From positions 84,367,461 to 84,431,460 of the forward strand of contig CM050447.1 of assembly GCA_027563935.2 (NCBI GenBank): a stretch of DNA of 64,000 bases. Reading direction: 5' to 3'. This document shows, one piece after another, positions 43,915 to 55,584 of this stretch. A model generated the notes under the pieces. That model ran no database searches. It worked only from the letters and a program-made list of their open reading frames with translations, and was not told where the DNA came from. The DNA comes from Costus lasius (taxonomy: Eukaryota; Streptophyta; Magnoliopsida; Zingiberales; Costaceae). Both the position numbers and the translations under genes were made by a program. The number at the start of each line of letters is the position of its first letter. The stretch's first letter is position 1.

Positions 43915-44126
43915 ATAAATCGGCTAAGCAAAACCCTAGGAGTTTCTCTAGTTCTACTCCTATGGTAGAGGGCATTAAACTTCAATATATATTCAGCTAC
44001 ATTCATGTTCTCTTGTGTAAGAAATTTTGCTTTGAGAGATGAAGGATCATACATTTCTTTTATCATTTCATCCCATCTCTTGGTGGGTGGTCTATTGCCT
44101 CTTATAGGGTTGAGTCTAGTGGCCAT
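43915..44126 (-). pseudogene. Element H second gag copy, truncated
   Basis: On the minus strand it begins MATRLNPIRGNRPPTKRWDE and matches the gag at 59293 for about 68 codons, then breaks off at RFI where it meets element G. It has the look of a Ty3/gypsy-type capsid (retrotrans_gag) N-terminus. The leader between it and its LTR (44127-44496) is also duplicated. Confidence 0.8.
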
Positions 44127-44496
44127 GGGAAGTTGTTGAAAAACAATATAACCTTTTCAAAATAGAGCTCCCTAGGATGACAGAAATGATCTCAGCTAGT
44201 ATAAAAAGATAAATCTGAGATAACACAAACTAGCATGCAAAACTAATAAGCAACTAAGCATGAAAGCACATGATGAGATTTTTTTTTTTAAAAAAAATAA
44301 ACTACAAATTATGTAACTAAGATGCAATAAATCAAGAAAGTAATAAAGAAAGAAACATGAAAGTATGATTTTTCTTTTTTTTTTCAAAAGCAATAAATCA
44401 AGAAAACAAAAACTAACAATTTTTTTTTATGCAAGGAGTGAAGCAAGGATCATGTTGGCAGACAAGAGTTGCTCACAACTTCCTCTGATACCAAAC
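44127..44496 (-). other. Leader of the second H copy, with primer-binding site
   Basis: Non-coding, AT-rich, with poly-A/T runs. It is nearly identical to 59294-59668. The PBS (TGGTATCAGAGG on the minus strand) is at 44482-44493. Confidence 0.8.
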
Positions 44497-46340
44497 TGAT
44501 GTGGGGTGAAGACACGTGATAATGCAATTAAAAAAAAAATTCAACTATTTAAATTCTTTTCTCTTTATTTTTGAAATTTCAGATTAATGATCAAAATCAC
44601 GAAACAATCAGAATTCTAGGACTATAGAAATAATAAGTTACGAAATGTAGCCATGTATGGGAGAATGATCCAATTATTCACAATGCAAGCAGAGTAAACC
44701 AAATGGTAGAGTGAAAGTAGCTCTGTTCAGTCACATCAAATATAGCGAACCAAGGCAAATATAACATCTGAAATAAAATGGTTAAATCAGACTAGACAAT
44801 AAAATTAGTGCAGAAGTTATCAAAGTTCAGATGTTGCCATGTCTGGTAGGGAGTTCTGCGGATGCTTTAGTGGACCCAACTAATCTAAAGGTTAGAACAA
44901 AAGATAATCTTCCTTTTTGTCTCGAAGATCAGGGGTTCTATCACCTCCAAATATTTTAAATACCTGCACAAAGAAGACTAATCAAATTAGTTTTAAAACA
45001 GAGGTGCAGGAATGTATTAGATATCAAAATTGCTAGGGGGTTTAGGATGATCTGCTGATTATGGGCTCGACCCAACTAATCGAAATGGTAGAAGAGGATA
45101 TGATCTTTCTATTAGCATCAAACATCAGAGGTGGAGGCTTGTCCAAGCGTGCTAAAATCCTGCATCAAGAAGGATAATCAAGTTAAGTCGAAGAGCAGAG
45201 AGAAGACAATAGCAGGATAGCATCTGGAGGTAAGCAAGGCTGGTGCTGAATAATGACGGCGAGCATGGAACGCTCGTGGGCGGCGTTGGAGTCAGGGGAA
45301 GGAGGAGATGACGTTGAAGTCGTCGGATCACCGAGAGATGGTGGAAGAGGCGAGGACGGCGTATGAGCACTGGCGGAGTCGGAGATGCGGGTTGTCGAAC
45401 AGAGCAGGGGCGGCTAGCAAGCAGAGCAGGGGCGGTCGGCGTTCGGCCGGTAGGGCATGAAACCCGAACCTGCTACAACTGGAGGTTGCTATGGATGAGG
45501 TGAAGACGCAGCCGGAGTTTCTGGGTGAACGGTGGCCGGTCGGAGGAGAACGACGTCGGAAATCTGATCGAGGGCGTAAGCATGGCGGAAACAGGGGATG
45601 GCGTCGGAGTTTCGATTCCGGCCATCGGTGAGGTGGATGGGCAGATCCCGGCGGCTGAAGCCTCGTCAGGGAAAGGAGGAGTGGTGGCCGAAGTCTTGTG
45701 GAGATCCGCCCGGTGGATCGTCGGCGGCGAGCTTTCGAAGTTTCGAAACTGGGTGTGGTTGACGTGTGCGGGTGTTTGCAGCGAAGTAGAGAGTTTGAGG
45801 GAGAAGAGGAGGTTAGAGGGAAAGGAGAAGAAGGCTTGGTGACACAAGCACCTAGAGAAGGGGGGAGGAAGACATCCGATAGAGGAAGAAAACTATTTCC
45901 ATCAATTCATTCAAAATTCTTACTGATTACAGGTTTCATGCGAGATACAAATAGGGATCAGTCCTAGCTTTGCCGAACGTTGTTGTTTCCATCTCTGATC
46001 AGCAGGGAGATACGTTGACGCTTCCATTTTCAGCGATGAAGGGAGAGACGTTGAGCCTTCCTTCTTTGAAGTGATGAAGATTTGCGTTGATGTGCGCTTT
46101 GATGAAATCCCTACTTGGCTGGCTGCTGGCTGAGCATTATCGCAGAATTTGTTTCCTTTGCCGTGGATGCAGTCAACTTATTGAGCTGAAATGTCTTGAA
46201 GTCATTGGAGTAATTATTCCCATTATTTTGAGCTAGCTAGAAGTGACCATGCTAGCTTATTTATGACCTCACGAGTCTTTGTCTAGGGCACCTTTGGGCT
46301 CCACTTGTATCTTCGTGGCTTGTGGTTCCTGCCCCCATCA
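44497..46340 (-). repeat. Element H LTR 1 (1844 bp)
   Basis: Bounded by TGATGTGGGG and CCCCCATCA. It is flanked on the left by PBS, leader and gag (as a 5' LTR would be) and on the right by a polypurine tract (as a 3' LTR would be), so it is shared by two H copies. Differences from LTR 2 are about 4 percent in a 270-bp sample. ORFs in its GC-rich part (45473-45847 on both strands) are not supported as genes. Confidence 0.85.
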
Positions 46341-46343
46341 TTC
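46339..46343. other. Target-site duplication of element E (left)
   Basis: CATTC, repeated at 55229-55233. The target spans the exact boundary of H's LTR 1 and its polypurine tract. Confidence 0.95.
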
Positions 46344-48078
46344 TGTTGGGGTATGCCCTTAAGGCTAATGTTTGAGGCCTTTGGGAATGTAATAAGTATC
46401 ATGTAATAAACTGTTGTGTTTATAAAGGCATGGTTATTATTCAGGTTGTTACCTTGTCTGCTGTAATAAGTGTACTTCTGAATAATGTCTCAAAGCTGTT
46501 CAGCTAGGCTGACAGGCTATATGTCCTTAGTCGAGATATCTTGGTGAACATGAGACAGCCTTGATATGATTGAGACTAATATGTGTGCTAATCTTATAGG
46601 ATGCTTCGAGCATGGAATAAGATGTAGACTCATGGGTACATTGGATGTACTGGACAGATCCTACTGGGATATTCCATTGCTTGTCACAATGTGAATGATC
46701 CTTGTAAGCAGCAAGTGGCACATGTCCTTTGACTTGAGATCACTTGTGTTTCTAAATGATGATTGTCATTGTTTTGAGGTAATTCAATATCATTTGAAAC
46801 ATAATGATTATAGACTATCTTGGATGATGAGCTTGAGTCAGGTTAGGGCACTAGTGATAGATAAAGGATTGCCGTCTCCTTGTTTAAGGAGTGTGATGTT
46901 CTAGAGGGCCCCCCTTATATGAGATGATTGAGAAAGTGTATGGCCATACCCAGATGACTATGTTCATCTGATCTAATCATGCTCATCGTATTGGAGTTAC
47001 AGGCTTGACATGCTTGTCCAATAAGAACATCCAGTGGCAAAGGAAACATGTCTGCCTTGTGAAGTGGATTCACACTTGTGCTGTGATTTGGGTGTAGTCT
47101 TGGAAGACTCCTTCCTTTATATCGGGAGACAGTGATGTGTTGCTAGATACCCCTCACTGATCGTGATAACGTGAGTTGTCGTTACCGACATTTAAAGGAA
47201 ACCCTAAGGGTCGCACAATTTGGTGATATGACTTACTTGAGTCAGATCGGGTGGACTGGATTGTTTTGATTCAGTTTAAAGGAGATTAAACTCTGATTGT
47301 AAGTGAGATCCAGTCTGATCATGTTTGATTGATTAGGGCTTGAGATCGGTAAGCTTTGATCGAGAGTATGGATGCTAGATCGATGAGATCAAGAGCATCA
47401 CAGGATGAACGGTCAGATCTTGAACCATAGGGTTTAATTTGGTCTGGACCAATTCTTGGGCTGATTTGGTTTGGTCAATGGACCAATTTAATTGAACCGG
47501 CTCACATGTGAGCGCTTGGTTCATTTGAGAGGAAAGCTATGCGTTTGGTTCACTTCATGTGAACGCAAAACGCATGTGTTAAAGACTTACCATTTATGGC
47601 ATTTCGGTTTTGCCATAGTGATGAATGTCTCCACATTCGATCACAAGTCTTGGCTAACGCTCATCTTCCTCTTTGAGACTCGACGACACATACTCTCTTG
47701 GGGGTTGAGGTTGACGAGGAGAAAGGATCGGCCAAGAAGGATTTCATCATCTCCTTCAACTCGACAAGGAACCTTGAGTGCCTTGCTAGCACAAGTGACG
47801 CCAAGGAAGTAAGAGATCTTCACCTTGTGTGTGAACTCGTGGAGGAGATCAAAGTTGCTCTCTTCTTCCAAGCCGACATCCAACTTCATGGCGTTGGTAT
47901 GATCCCTTTAAAGATTTTTCGTTTATACAAAAGTTAATCATATGATCTACATGCGATCATGAGGGTGACACCCCTTAAAATAGCATATGCGCCGCCCCCT
48001 TTAGGGTTTCACCTTTGCGCCCCCCTCTTGAAAGGGGTTGTTTTTCCGCTTGCGCTCCCCCTTGAAGGGGACCCAACA
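46344..48078 (+). repeat. Element E 5' LTR (1735 bp)
   Basis: TGTTGGGG...GGACCCAACA. The 28-nt block is at 47131-47158, preceded by the TATA-like TTTATATCGG. Confidence 0.96.
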
Positions 48079-48080
48079 AT

Positions 48081-48092
48081 TGGTATCAGAGC
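48081..48092 (+). other. Element E primer-binding site
   Basis: TGGTATCAGAGC lies two bases after the LTR end. Confidence 0.95.
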
Positions 48093-49591
48093 AGGGTTCT
48101 TGTAGATTCATATGATTGCTTCATGTTGCTTGTTTTGTGATCCTAGTATGCCAACGCATGTCATAGATCTATCATAAAGTTTCATCTTGTTTGCGCTTGT
48201 AGCCATGTATCTAGTTGCGCATGTTTTTGGTAGATGAAAGCTTCTTATGTTGAAGTTGCGCATGTTGTAGTTGTTTTTAATCTAAAACTTGTTACATCTT
48301 GCGCGCTCCATTTAGATCTAACGGTGCCTACTATAAACCCTTAGATGGGTTGATGGGGTTGAAGTCACCTCTATGTTGGATCCAAAGTCTGATCAGACCA
48401 TCTGACAGCTCAGATGGGTTGACCTGATAGCACCTATGCGCAAGCACAAGGTGGCTATAGGATGACTGCATCTAGGGCGTGTAGCGAGGTCTGGTTGAGA
48501 CACCATTGAACACACATGAGTTAGGCCCGGGGTCACACCCGCTTGCCAGAACTCATGAGGGTTGTTCAGCCCTTGGGGCATGCATGGTTGACCATTAGGT
48601 CAACTCGAGTCAGTTAGGACTCGGTGCATGCAAGGGCAGAGGATCTGACCAGATGGATGAGTGGATCCCTATCAATGGACCATTGTAAGGTTGTAGGGCT
48701 TATAAGAAAATTAAAATTGATGCCAATGGGGTTTTCAAAATTTTAATTTTTGTAATGGATCACATGCAAGTTGATTGATGCCATGATGTTTGTTTATTTA
48801 TTCTTATGTGGGCTGCCCATGCTAAATGTGTGTTGTGCTGGGGCCTGCGAGCCTGGAATTAAACTTGTAAATTAATTTGTGATCTGCGAATCACATTCTT
48901 GATTAATTTATTGTATTATTGACCTGCGAGTCAAACTTGTCTAGATAGATCAAATTGTATTTGATTAGACAAGAGCACAAATGCACACATCCTAAAGGAG
49001 CATTCACCTGGTGGCGCACCTGAGGTGCTCTTGGCGCTAGGGCCCTGGGTTGGACTAGATGAGATGCAAAAGGAGCTCAAGTGAAGACTTAAGTAAAATT
49101 AAGGTCTTACTTAGGGTTCATGGGCTTTTACCACATAAGATCATGCTTTCTATTTATTGCTTTTATAATTAGAATTGCATGAGTTTATCTTCTGCTATCA
49201 CCATAGGACTTGTATGATAGTTGAAAAGATAAAAGACCGTTAAAATCCAACGCTAACATATCAAGCTCGTAAGCCTTCTGACGCGAAACCTCACTGTTCT
49301 GATTATCGTTGGAGCCATCGCACGGGTTGGCGATTGGCTAGGACAGCCTACCAGAAATTAGTGCTTGTCATCTCTGTGCATCTTATCTCGCCTGAGCGGG
49401 ACGCGGAGACCAAGTATGAAATCTGGATCCCATCTCACTAAAAGAGTGTTACTCTTTCGGACTGTTTACTGGATTTTTCAGTCAGACAAAATAGTGAGAA
49501 AAGAATCTTTCTTAAGTCCTGGATTGATTATGAACATTGATACTGACCTTGCTGTTCTTGCTTGTTGTAGATACCTGCAGCAACGAACATC
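48093..49591 (+). other. Element E untranslated leader, internally deleted
   Basis: It keeps the CUGCGN-loop hairpin triplet (48842-48934, all three loops CTGCGA), hairpin 3 of the module (about 49388-49401) and the acceptor-like TTGTTGTAG before gag. At 49316 it passes directly from GTTGGAGCC to ATCGCACGG. The 262 bp between these points in B (18396-18657) are absent, removing hairpins 1 and 2. Confidence 0.85.
48842..48934 (+). other. Element E CUGCGA-loop hairpin triplet
   Basis: GGC/GCC (48842-48853), GTGAT/ATCAC (48879-48894) and TTGAC/GTCAA (48919-48934), each with loop CTGCGA. Confidence 0.65.
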
Positions 49592-52500
49592 ATGAACTTC
49601 AATGTGCGATCCCTACTGGAAAGGGAGAAGTTTGCTGGGCCGAACTTCTCTGACTGGTTCGGACACCTTAAGATCGTTCTTAAGGCAGAGAGGAAACTGT
49701 ATGTCCTCGAGACGGCGATTCCGCCGCAGCCCGCTCCGAACGCCGCAAGGGCGGTTCGGGATGCCTATGAAAAGCACGTCAATGATAGCATTGATGTCGC
49801 TTGCCTGATGCTTGCGTCTATGACGCCACCGCTGCAGCGTCAGCATGAGGATATGTCGGCTATAGAGATTATAGCAAACCTCAAGATGCTGTATGCTGCA
49901 CAGGCGAGGACAGAACGCTATAATCTGACAAAGCTCTTCTTTCAGAGCAAACTGGCTGAAGGGAGCCCAGTGGGAGCTCACGTGCTCAAGATGATTGGGC
50001 ACAAGGAGGCTCTGGAGAAACTGGGGCATACCATCAACCAGGAGCTTGCTGTGGATATTATTCTGCAGTCTCTTCCGCCCTCTTTCGATGCGTTCATTAT
50101 TAACTTTAATATGAACAAAATCGATTGTACTCCGGCAGAGCTGCTGAATATGCTCTTGACAACTGAGGAAACTCTGAAGGGCAAGCCTTCAACCTCTGTC
50201 TTAATGGTTCCTTCCAGGAACAAGAAGAAGGGGAAGAAGGGCAAGGCCCCTGTCAAGAACTACAGTAAGGCTCTGAAGCAAAAGGTAAAGCGGTCCAAGG
50301 ACAACAGGTGCTTCCACTGTGGCCAGCTGGGTCACTGGAAGAAGGACTGCAAAGCGCTCCAAGGAGATAAGAGAGGAAGCATCGCTTCTGGCTCAGGTAT
50401 ATATGTGACTGAGGTCATGTTATCTTCTTCTATTTCATGGGTGTTGGACACTGCATGTGGAGTTCACATTTGTTCAAATGTGCAGGAACTCAAGAGAAGA
50501 AGACAGGTGGGACAGCATGAGCTAGACCTACGAGTTGGAAACGGGGCACGGGTTGCTGCTGTTGCTGTAGGAGACTATTTCATTTCTTTACCATCTGGCA
50601 TTGTATTGGAATTAAACAATTGTTATTTTGTACCCAGTATAACCAAGAATATTATCTCCATTCCTGCTCTTGTCAGGAAAGGATTTGCCTTTGAATGCAA
50701 TATTTCAAAGTGTGTTTTATCTAATGATAATATTGTGTATGCAACTGGTTCAATTAACAATGGGTTATTCATGTTGGACATGGAAAGTTCTATACATAAC
50801 ATTGATAATAAGAAAGCCAAAATTGCTGATGACAGCACCTGGCTATGGCATAGTCGTTTAGGCCATATAAACGAGAAGCGCATTAAGCGGTTGCATGATC
50901 ATGGACTGCTGGGATCTTTCTCCTATGAGGAGATTGATACATGCAAAGCTTGTTTGATGGGTAAAATGACGAAGTCACCTTTTTCTCACAAAGGTCAAAG
51001 GGCTTCAGGTTTACTTGACCTTATACACAGTGATGTGTGTGGGCCATTTAGTAAACATGCCAGAGGTGGCTATCAGTACTTCATTACCTTTACTGATGAT
51101 TTCAGTAGGTATGGGTATGTCTATCTGATGAGACATAAAAGTGAATCTTTTGACAAGTTCAAAGAGTTCAAAAATGAAGTACAGAATCAGCTAGGCCGTA
51201 ATATCAAGGCACTTCGCTCAGATCGAGGTGGGGAATACTTGAGTCATACATTTACTGACTATCTGAAAGAGTGTGGGATTATCTCACAGCTCACTCCGCC
51301 AGGAACACCGCAATGGAATGGTGTGTCCGAGAGGAGAAATAGAACGTTACTTGATATGGTTCGTTCTATGATGAGTCAGGCTACTCTTACGTACTCCTTT
51401 TGGGGTTTTGCACTGGAAACAGCTGCAAAGGTACTAAACCGAGTGCCATCCAAGGCAGTTTCTAAGACTCCATATGAGTTATGGTATGGGAAACAGCCTA
51501 GCTTGACATTTATCAGGATCTGGGGTTGCGAGGCTTATGTCAAAAAGCTCGCCTCTGGGAAACTGGAGAGCAGATCTGAGAAATGTATATTTGTCGGTTA
51601 CCCTAAGGAAAGTAAGGGTTATTATTTCTACGATCCCAAGGAGAACAAAGTTTTTGTTGCTCGGACGGCCATATTTCTTGAGAAGGAGTTTCTTCTGCAA
51701 GAGGCCAGTGGGAGAGAAATAAAGCTGGATGAAAATCCAGAGGAAGGATAAAGTAGTCAAGCACAGTTGGATGAGCCTGAGCCGGTAGATCAGGTTATTG
51801 AACAACCTGAGGCTCAGATAACACGGGAACCGCGAAGATCGGGAAGGATCCGTCGTCAGCCTGAGCGCTATGACGGAGTCTATATCATTGAAAATGATGA
51901 ACCCCTAACTTATGCGGATGCGGTCAGTGGACCGGAGTCAGCTAGATGGCTTAATGCTATGCGAGCCGAGATGGACTCCATGTCAGATAACCAAGTCTGG
52001 GATTTGGTTGATCCGCCTCCGGGAGTAATACCTATAGGCTGTAAATGGATCTTCAAGAAGAAGATTGACATGGATGGTAACGTGGTTACCTATAAAGGCA
52101 GACTAGTTGCGAAAGGTTTCAAACAAATCTACGGGATAGATTATGATGAAACTTTCTCACCTGTAGCCATGTTTAAGTCTATTCGGATTCTTTTCGCGAT
52201 AGCTGCATATTATGATTATGAGATCTGGCAGATGGATGTGAAGACAGCTTTCCTTAATGGAAATCTGGATGAGGATGTGTATATGACACAACCTGAGGGT
52301 TTCACTAATCCAGCAGATCGTCATAAAATATGCAAGTTAAAGAAGTCCATTTATGGACTAAAACAAGCATCTAGAAGCTGGAATATTCGTTTTGATGAAT
52401 CAATCTCTGAGTTTGGTTTCATCAAGAACGAAGATGACCCGTGTGTGTATAAGAGGTTTAGTGGGAGCGTAATTACATTCCTAATCCTCTACGTCGATGA

Positions 52501-53473
52501 TATCTTAATCATTGGAAATGATATTCCTGAACTGCATGCTGTTAAAGCATGGTTAGGAAAATATTTCCAGATGAAAGATCTAGGAGAAGCAGCCTATGTG
52601 TTAGGTGTAAAGATCTACAGGGATAGATCTAAGAGGCTTCTCGGGCTGTGCCAGAGTACTTACATCGATAAAGTCCTGGAGAGATTCCATTTAGAGAATT
52701 CTAAACGTGGATATCTTCCAGTCAGACATGGTCTGAATCTTTCGAAGAGTCAGTGTCCACAAACACAGACTGAGAAAGATGAAATGGACAATACGCCTTA
52801 TGCTTCGGCTATTGGGTCCATCATGTATGCGATGTTATGTACTCGCCCAGACGTCGCTTACGGGTTAAGCGTGACCAGTCGATTCCAAAGTAATCCAGGT
52901 TTGGCGCACTGGATTGCAGTCAAGAACATTATAAAATATCTGCGGAGGACCAAAGATATGTTCTTGATATATGGTGGTCAGGAAGAACTCAGTATAGAGG
53001 GATATACTGACGCTTCGTTCCAGTCGGACCAGGATGATTTCCGATCGCAATCAGGCTATGTTTTTAGCTTGAATGGTGGAGCAGTGGTGTGGAAGAGTTT
53101 CAAACAGTCAACTGTTGCTGATTCCACAACAGAAGCCGAGTATGTTGCAGCCTCGGAAGCATCCAAGGAGGCAGTGTGGATTCGTAAGTTCGTGAGAGAA
53201 CTTGGTGTTGTTCCTTCGAGTGCAGATCCTTTGGTTATCTTCTGTGATAACACTGGAGCAATCGCACAAGCAAAGGAACCACGGTCGCACCAGAAGTCCA
53301 AGCACATACAGAGACGGTTTCACTTGATTCGGGAGATCATTGATCGAGGCGAGATCAAGATTTGCAAGGTTCATACAGATGACAATCTGGCAGACCCGCT
53401 TACCAAGCCTCTGGCGCAGCAGAAGCATGAGAAGCACTGTAACAATATGGGTTTGAGATTTCTCAACCATTAG
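49592..53473 (+). pseudogene. Element E gag-pol with one nonsense codon
   Basis: Full-length polyprotein frame with all domain motifs: CCHC knuckle, DTACGVHIC, integrase zinc site and DDE, YVDD, and RNase H acidic residues. The codon at 51749-51751 is TAA where B, C and D have CAA (Gln, after NPEEG), a C-to-T change in the integrase-RT linker. The same frame is open from there to 53473. Gag, protease and integrase can still be translated from this copy; RT and RNase H would need readthrough or a helper. The start context matches B, with AACATC in place of AACACC before the ATG. Confidence 0.96.
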
Positions 53474-53482
53474 ATTAAGTGC

Positions 53483-53493
53483 AAGTGGGAGAT
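53483..53493 (+). other. Element E polypurine tract
   Basis: AAGTGGGAGAT, directly before the 3' LTR. Confidence 0.88.
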
Positions 53494-55228
53494 TGTTGGG
53501 GTATGCCCTTAAGGCTAATGTTTGAGGCCTTTGGGATTGTAATAAGTATCATGTAATAAACTGTTGTGTTTATAAAGGCATGGTTATTATTCAGGTTGTT
53601 ACCTTGTCTGCTGTAATAAGTGTACTTCTGAATAATGTCTCAAAGCTGTTCAGCTAGGCTGACAGGCTATATGTCCTTAGTCGAGATATCTTGGTGAACA
53701 TGAGACAGCCTTGATATGATTGAGACTAATATGTGTGCTAATCTTATAGGATGCTTCGAGCATGGAATAAGATGTAGACTCATGGGTACATTGGATGTAC
53801 TGGACAGATCCTACTGGGATATTCCATTGCTTGTCACAATGTGAATGATCCTTGTAAGCAGCAAGTGGCACATGTCCTTTGACTTGAGATCACTTGTGTT
53901 TCTAAATGATGATTGTCATTGTTTTGAGGTAATTCAATATCATTTGAAACATAATGATTATAGACTATCTTGGATGATGAGCTTGAGTCAGGTTAGGGCA
54001 CTAGTGATAGATAAAGGATTGCCGTCTCCTTGTTTAAGGAGTGTGATGTTCTAGAGGGCCCCCCTTATATGAGATGATTGAGAAAGTGTATGGCCATACC
54101 CAGATGACTATGTTCATCTAATCTAATCATGCTCATCGTATTGGAGTTACAGGCTTGACATGCTTGTCCAATAAGAACATCCAGTGGCAAAGGAAACATG
54201 TCTGCCTTGTGAAGTGGATTCACACTTGTGCTGTGATTTGGGTGTAGTCTTGGAAGACTCCTTCCTTTATATCGGGAGACAGTGATGTGTTGCTAGATAC
54301 CCCTCACTGATCGTGATAACGTGAGTTGTCGTTACCGACATTTAAAGGAAACCCTAAGGGTCGCACAATTTGGTGATATGACTTACTTGAGTCAGATCGG
54401 GTGGACTGGATTGTTTTGATTCAGTTTAAAGGAGATTAAACTCTGATTGTAAGTGAGATCCAGTCTGATCATGTTTGATTGATTAGGGCTTGAGATCGGT
54501 AAGCTTTGATCGAGAGTATGGATGCTAGATCGATGAGATCAAGAGCATCACAGGATGAACGGTCAGATCTTGAACCATAGGGTTTAATTTGGTCTGGACC
54601 AATTCTTGGGCTGATTTGGTTTGGTCAATGGACCAATTTAATTGAACCGGCTCACATGTGAGCGCTTGGTTCATTTGAGAGGAAAGCTATGCATTTGGTT
54701 CACTTCATGTGAACGCAAAACGCATGTGTTAAAGACTTACCATTTATGGCATTTCGGTTTTGCCATAGTGATGAATGTCTCCACATTCGATCACAAGTCT
54801 TGGCTAACGCTCATCTTCCTCTTTGAGACTCGACGACACATACTCTCTTGGGGGTTGAGGTTGACGAGGAGAAAGGATCGGCCAAGAAGGATTTCATCAT
54901 CTCCTTCAACTCGACAAGGAACCTTGAGTGCCTTGCTAGCACAAGTGACGCCAAGGAAGTAAGAGATCTTCACCTTGTGTGTGAACTCGTGGAGGAGATC
55001 AAAGTTGCTCTCTTCTTCCAAGCCGACATCCAACTTCATGGCGTTGGTATGATCCCTTTAAAGATTTTTCGTTTATACAAAAGTTAATCATATGATCTAC
55101 ATGCGATCATGAGGGTGACACCCCTTAAAATAGCATATGCGCCGCCCCCTTTAGGGTTTCACCTTTGCGCCCCCCTCTTGAAAGGGGTTGTTTTTCCGCT
55201 TGCGCTCCCCCTTGAAGGGGACCCAACA
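53494..55228 (+). repeat. Element E 3' LTR (1735 bp)
   Basis: Pairs with 46344-48078 and is followed by CATTC at 55229-55233. The 28-nt block is at 54281-54308. Confidence 0.96.
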
Positions 55229-55233
55229 CATTC

Positions 55234-55579
55234 TCCCCAGGTGAAAAAAAATTCTTCTCCGAAGAATTGCTCCTGTGCATGTGGAGAAATTCTGGAGAGG
55301 CAAGAGTAATTTGTCCCATCAGGATTCGAAACTTCAAAATGTTCTCAGCATCACGGCATCCTGTCTTGTTGTTCCTTGTCCATGGTCCAAGCTACATATC
55401 AAGGGTACCTGCATTGAATTCCCTTTCTCGGCCGTGCTCATTAGTAAGTTTGTCGTAGAAAATAATAGGACTTAGGAAAGAACAAGGAATGATGAAATCA
55501 ATATATTCAACTTCAATAAGTGCAGAGTGCAAAGCATGTTTGAGTTCATTATGTTTTGTTGATACTAATGGAGGCTTAA
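55234..55579 (-). pseudogene. Element H gag tail and polypurine tract
   Basis: On the minus strand a frame continuous with the gag upstream of J (across the GGGTG target site) runs through HALHSALIEVEYIDFI and ends in SPGEN as it meets the LTR. It has one TAG near 55396-55398. The polypurine tract CTGGGGAGAA lies at its end, next to E's target site. No pol motif is present, so gag leads straight to the 3' LTR. The tail is not recognised as a known domain. Confidence 0.65.
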
Positions 55580-55584
55580 GGGTG
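55580..55584. other. Target-site duplication of solo LTR J (left)
   Basis: GGGTG, repeated at 58420-58424. Confidence 0.88.

Larger units (their letters stand above)
46344..55228 (+). mobile_element. Element E: Ty1/copia retrotransposon with leader deletion and nonsense codon
   Basis: A complete 8885-bp insertion with TSD CATTC. The two LTRs are both 1735 bp with at least three substitutions (for example 46386/53536, 46980/54120 and 47542/54692). The leader lacks 262 bp relative to B, including two of the three module hairpins. gag-pol carries one nonsense codon. It is a young insertion by LTR similarity. Confidence 0.96.

Noticed and set aside
43434..44042. A 202-codon ORF as a single gene
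   Set aside because: It crosses the G-H breakpoint and its last third is antisense to H's gag, so it is a chance fusion.
45473..45847. Overlapping ORFs of about 100 codons on both strands in the GC-rich part of H LTR 1, and their partners at 60742-61056
   Set aside because: They lie inside an LTR, are open on both strands because of base composition, and diverge in length and sequence between the two LTRs.
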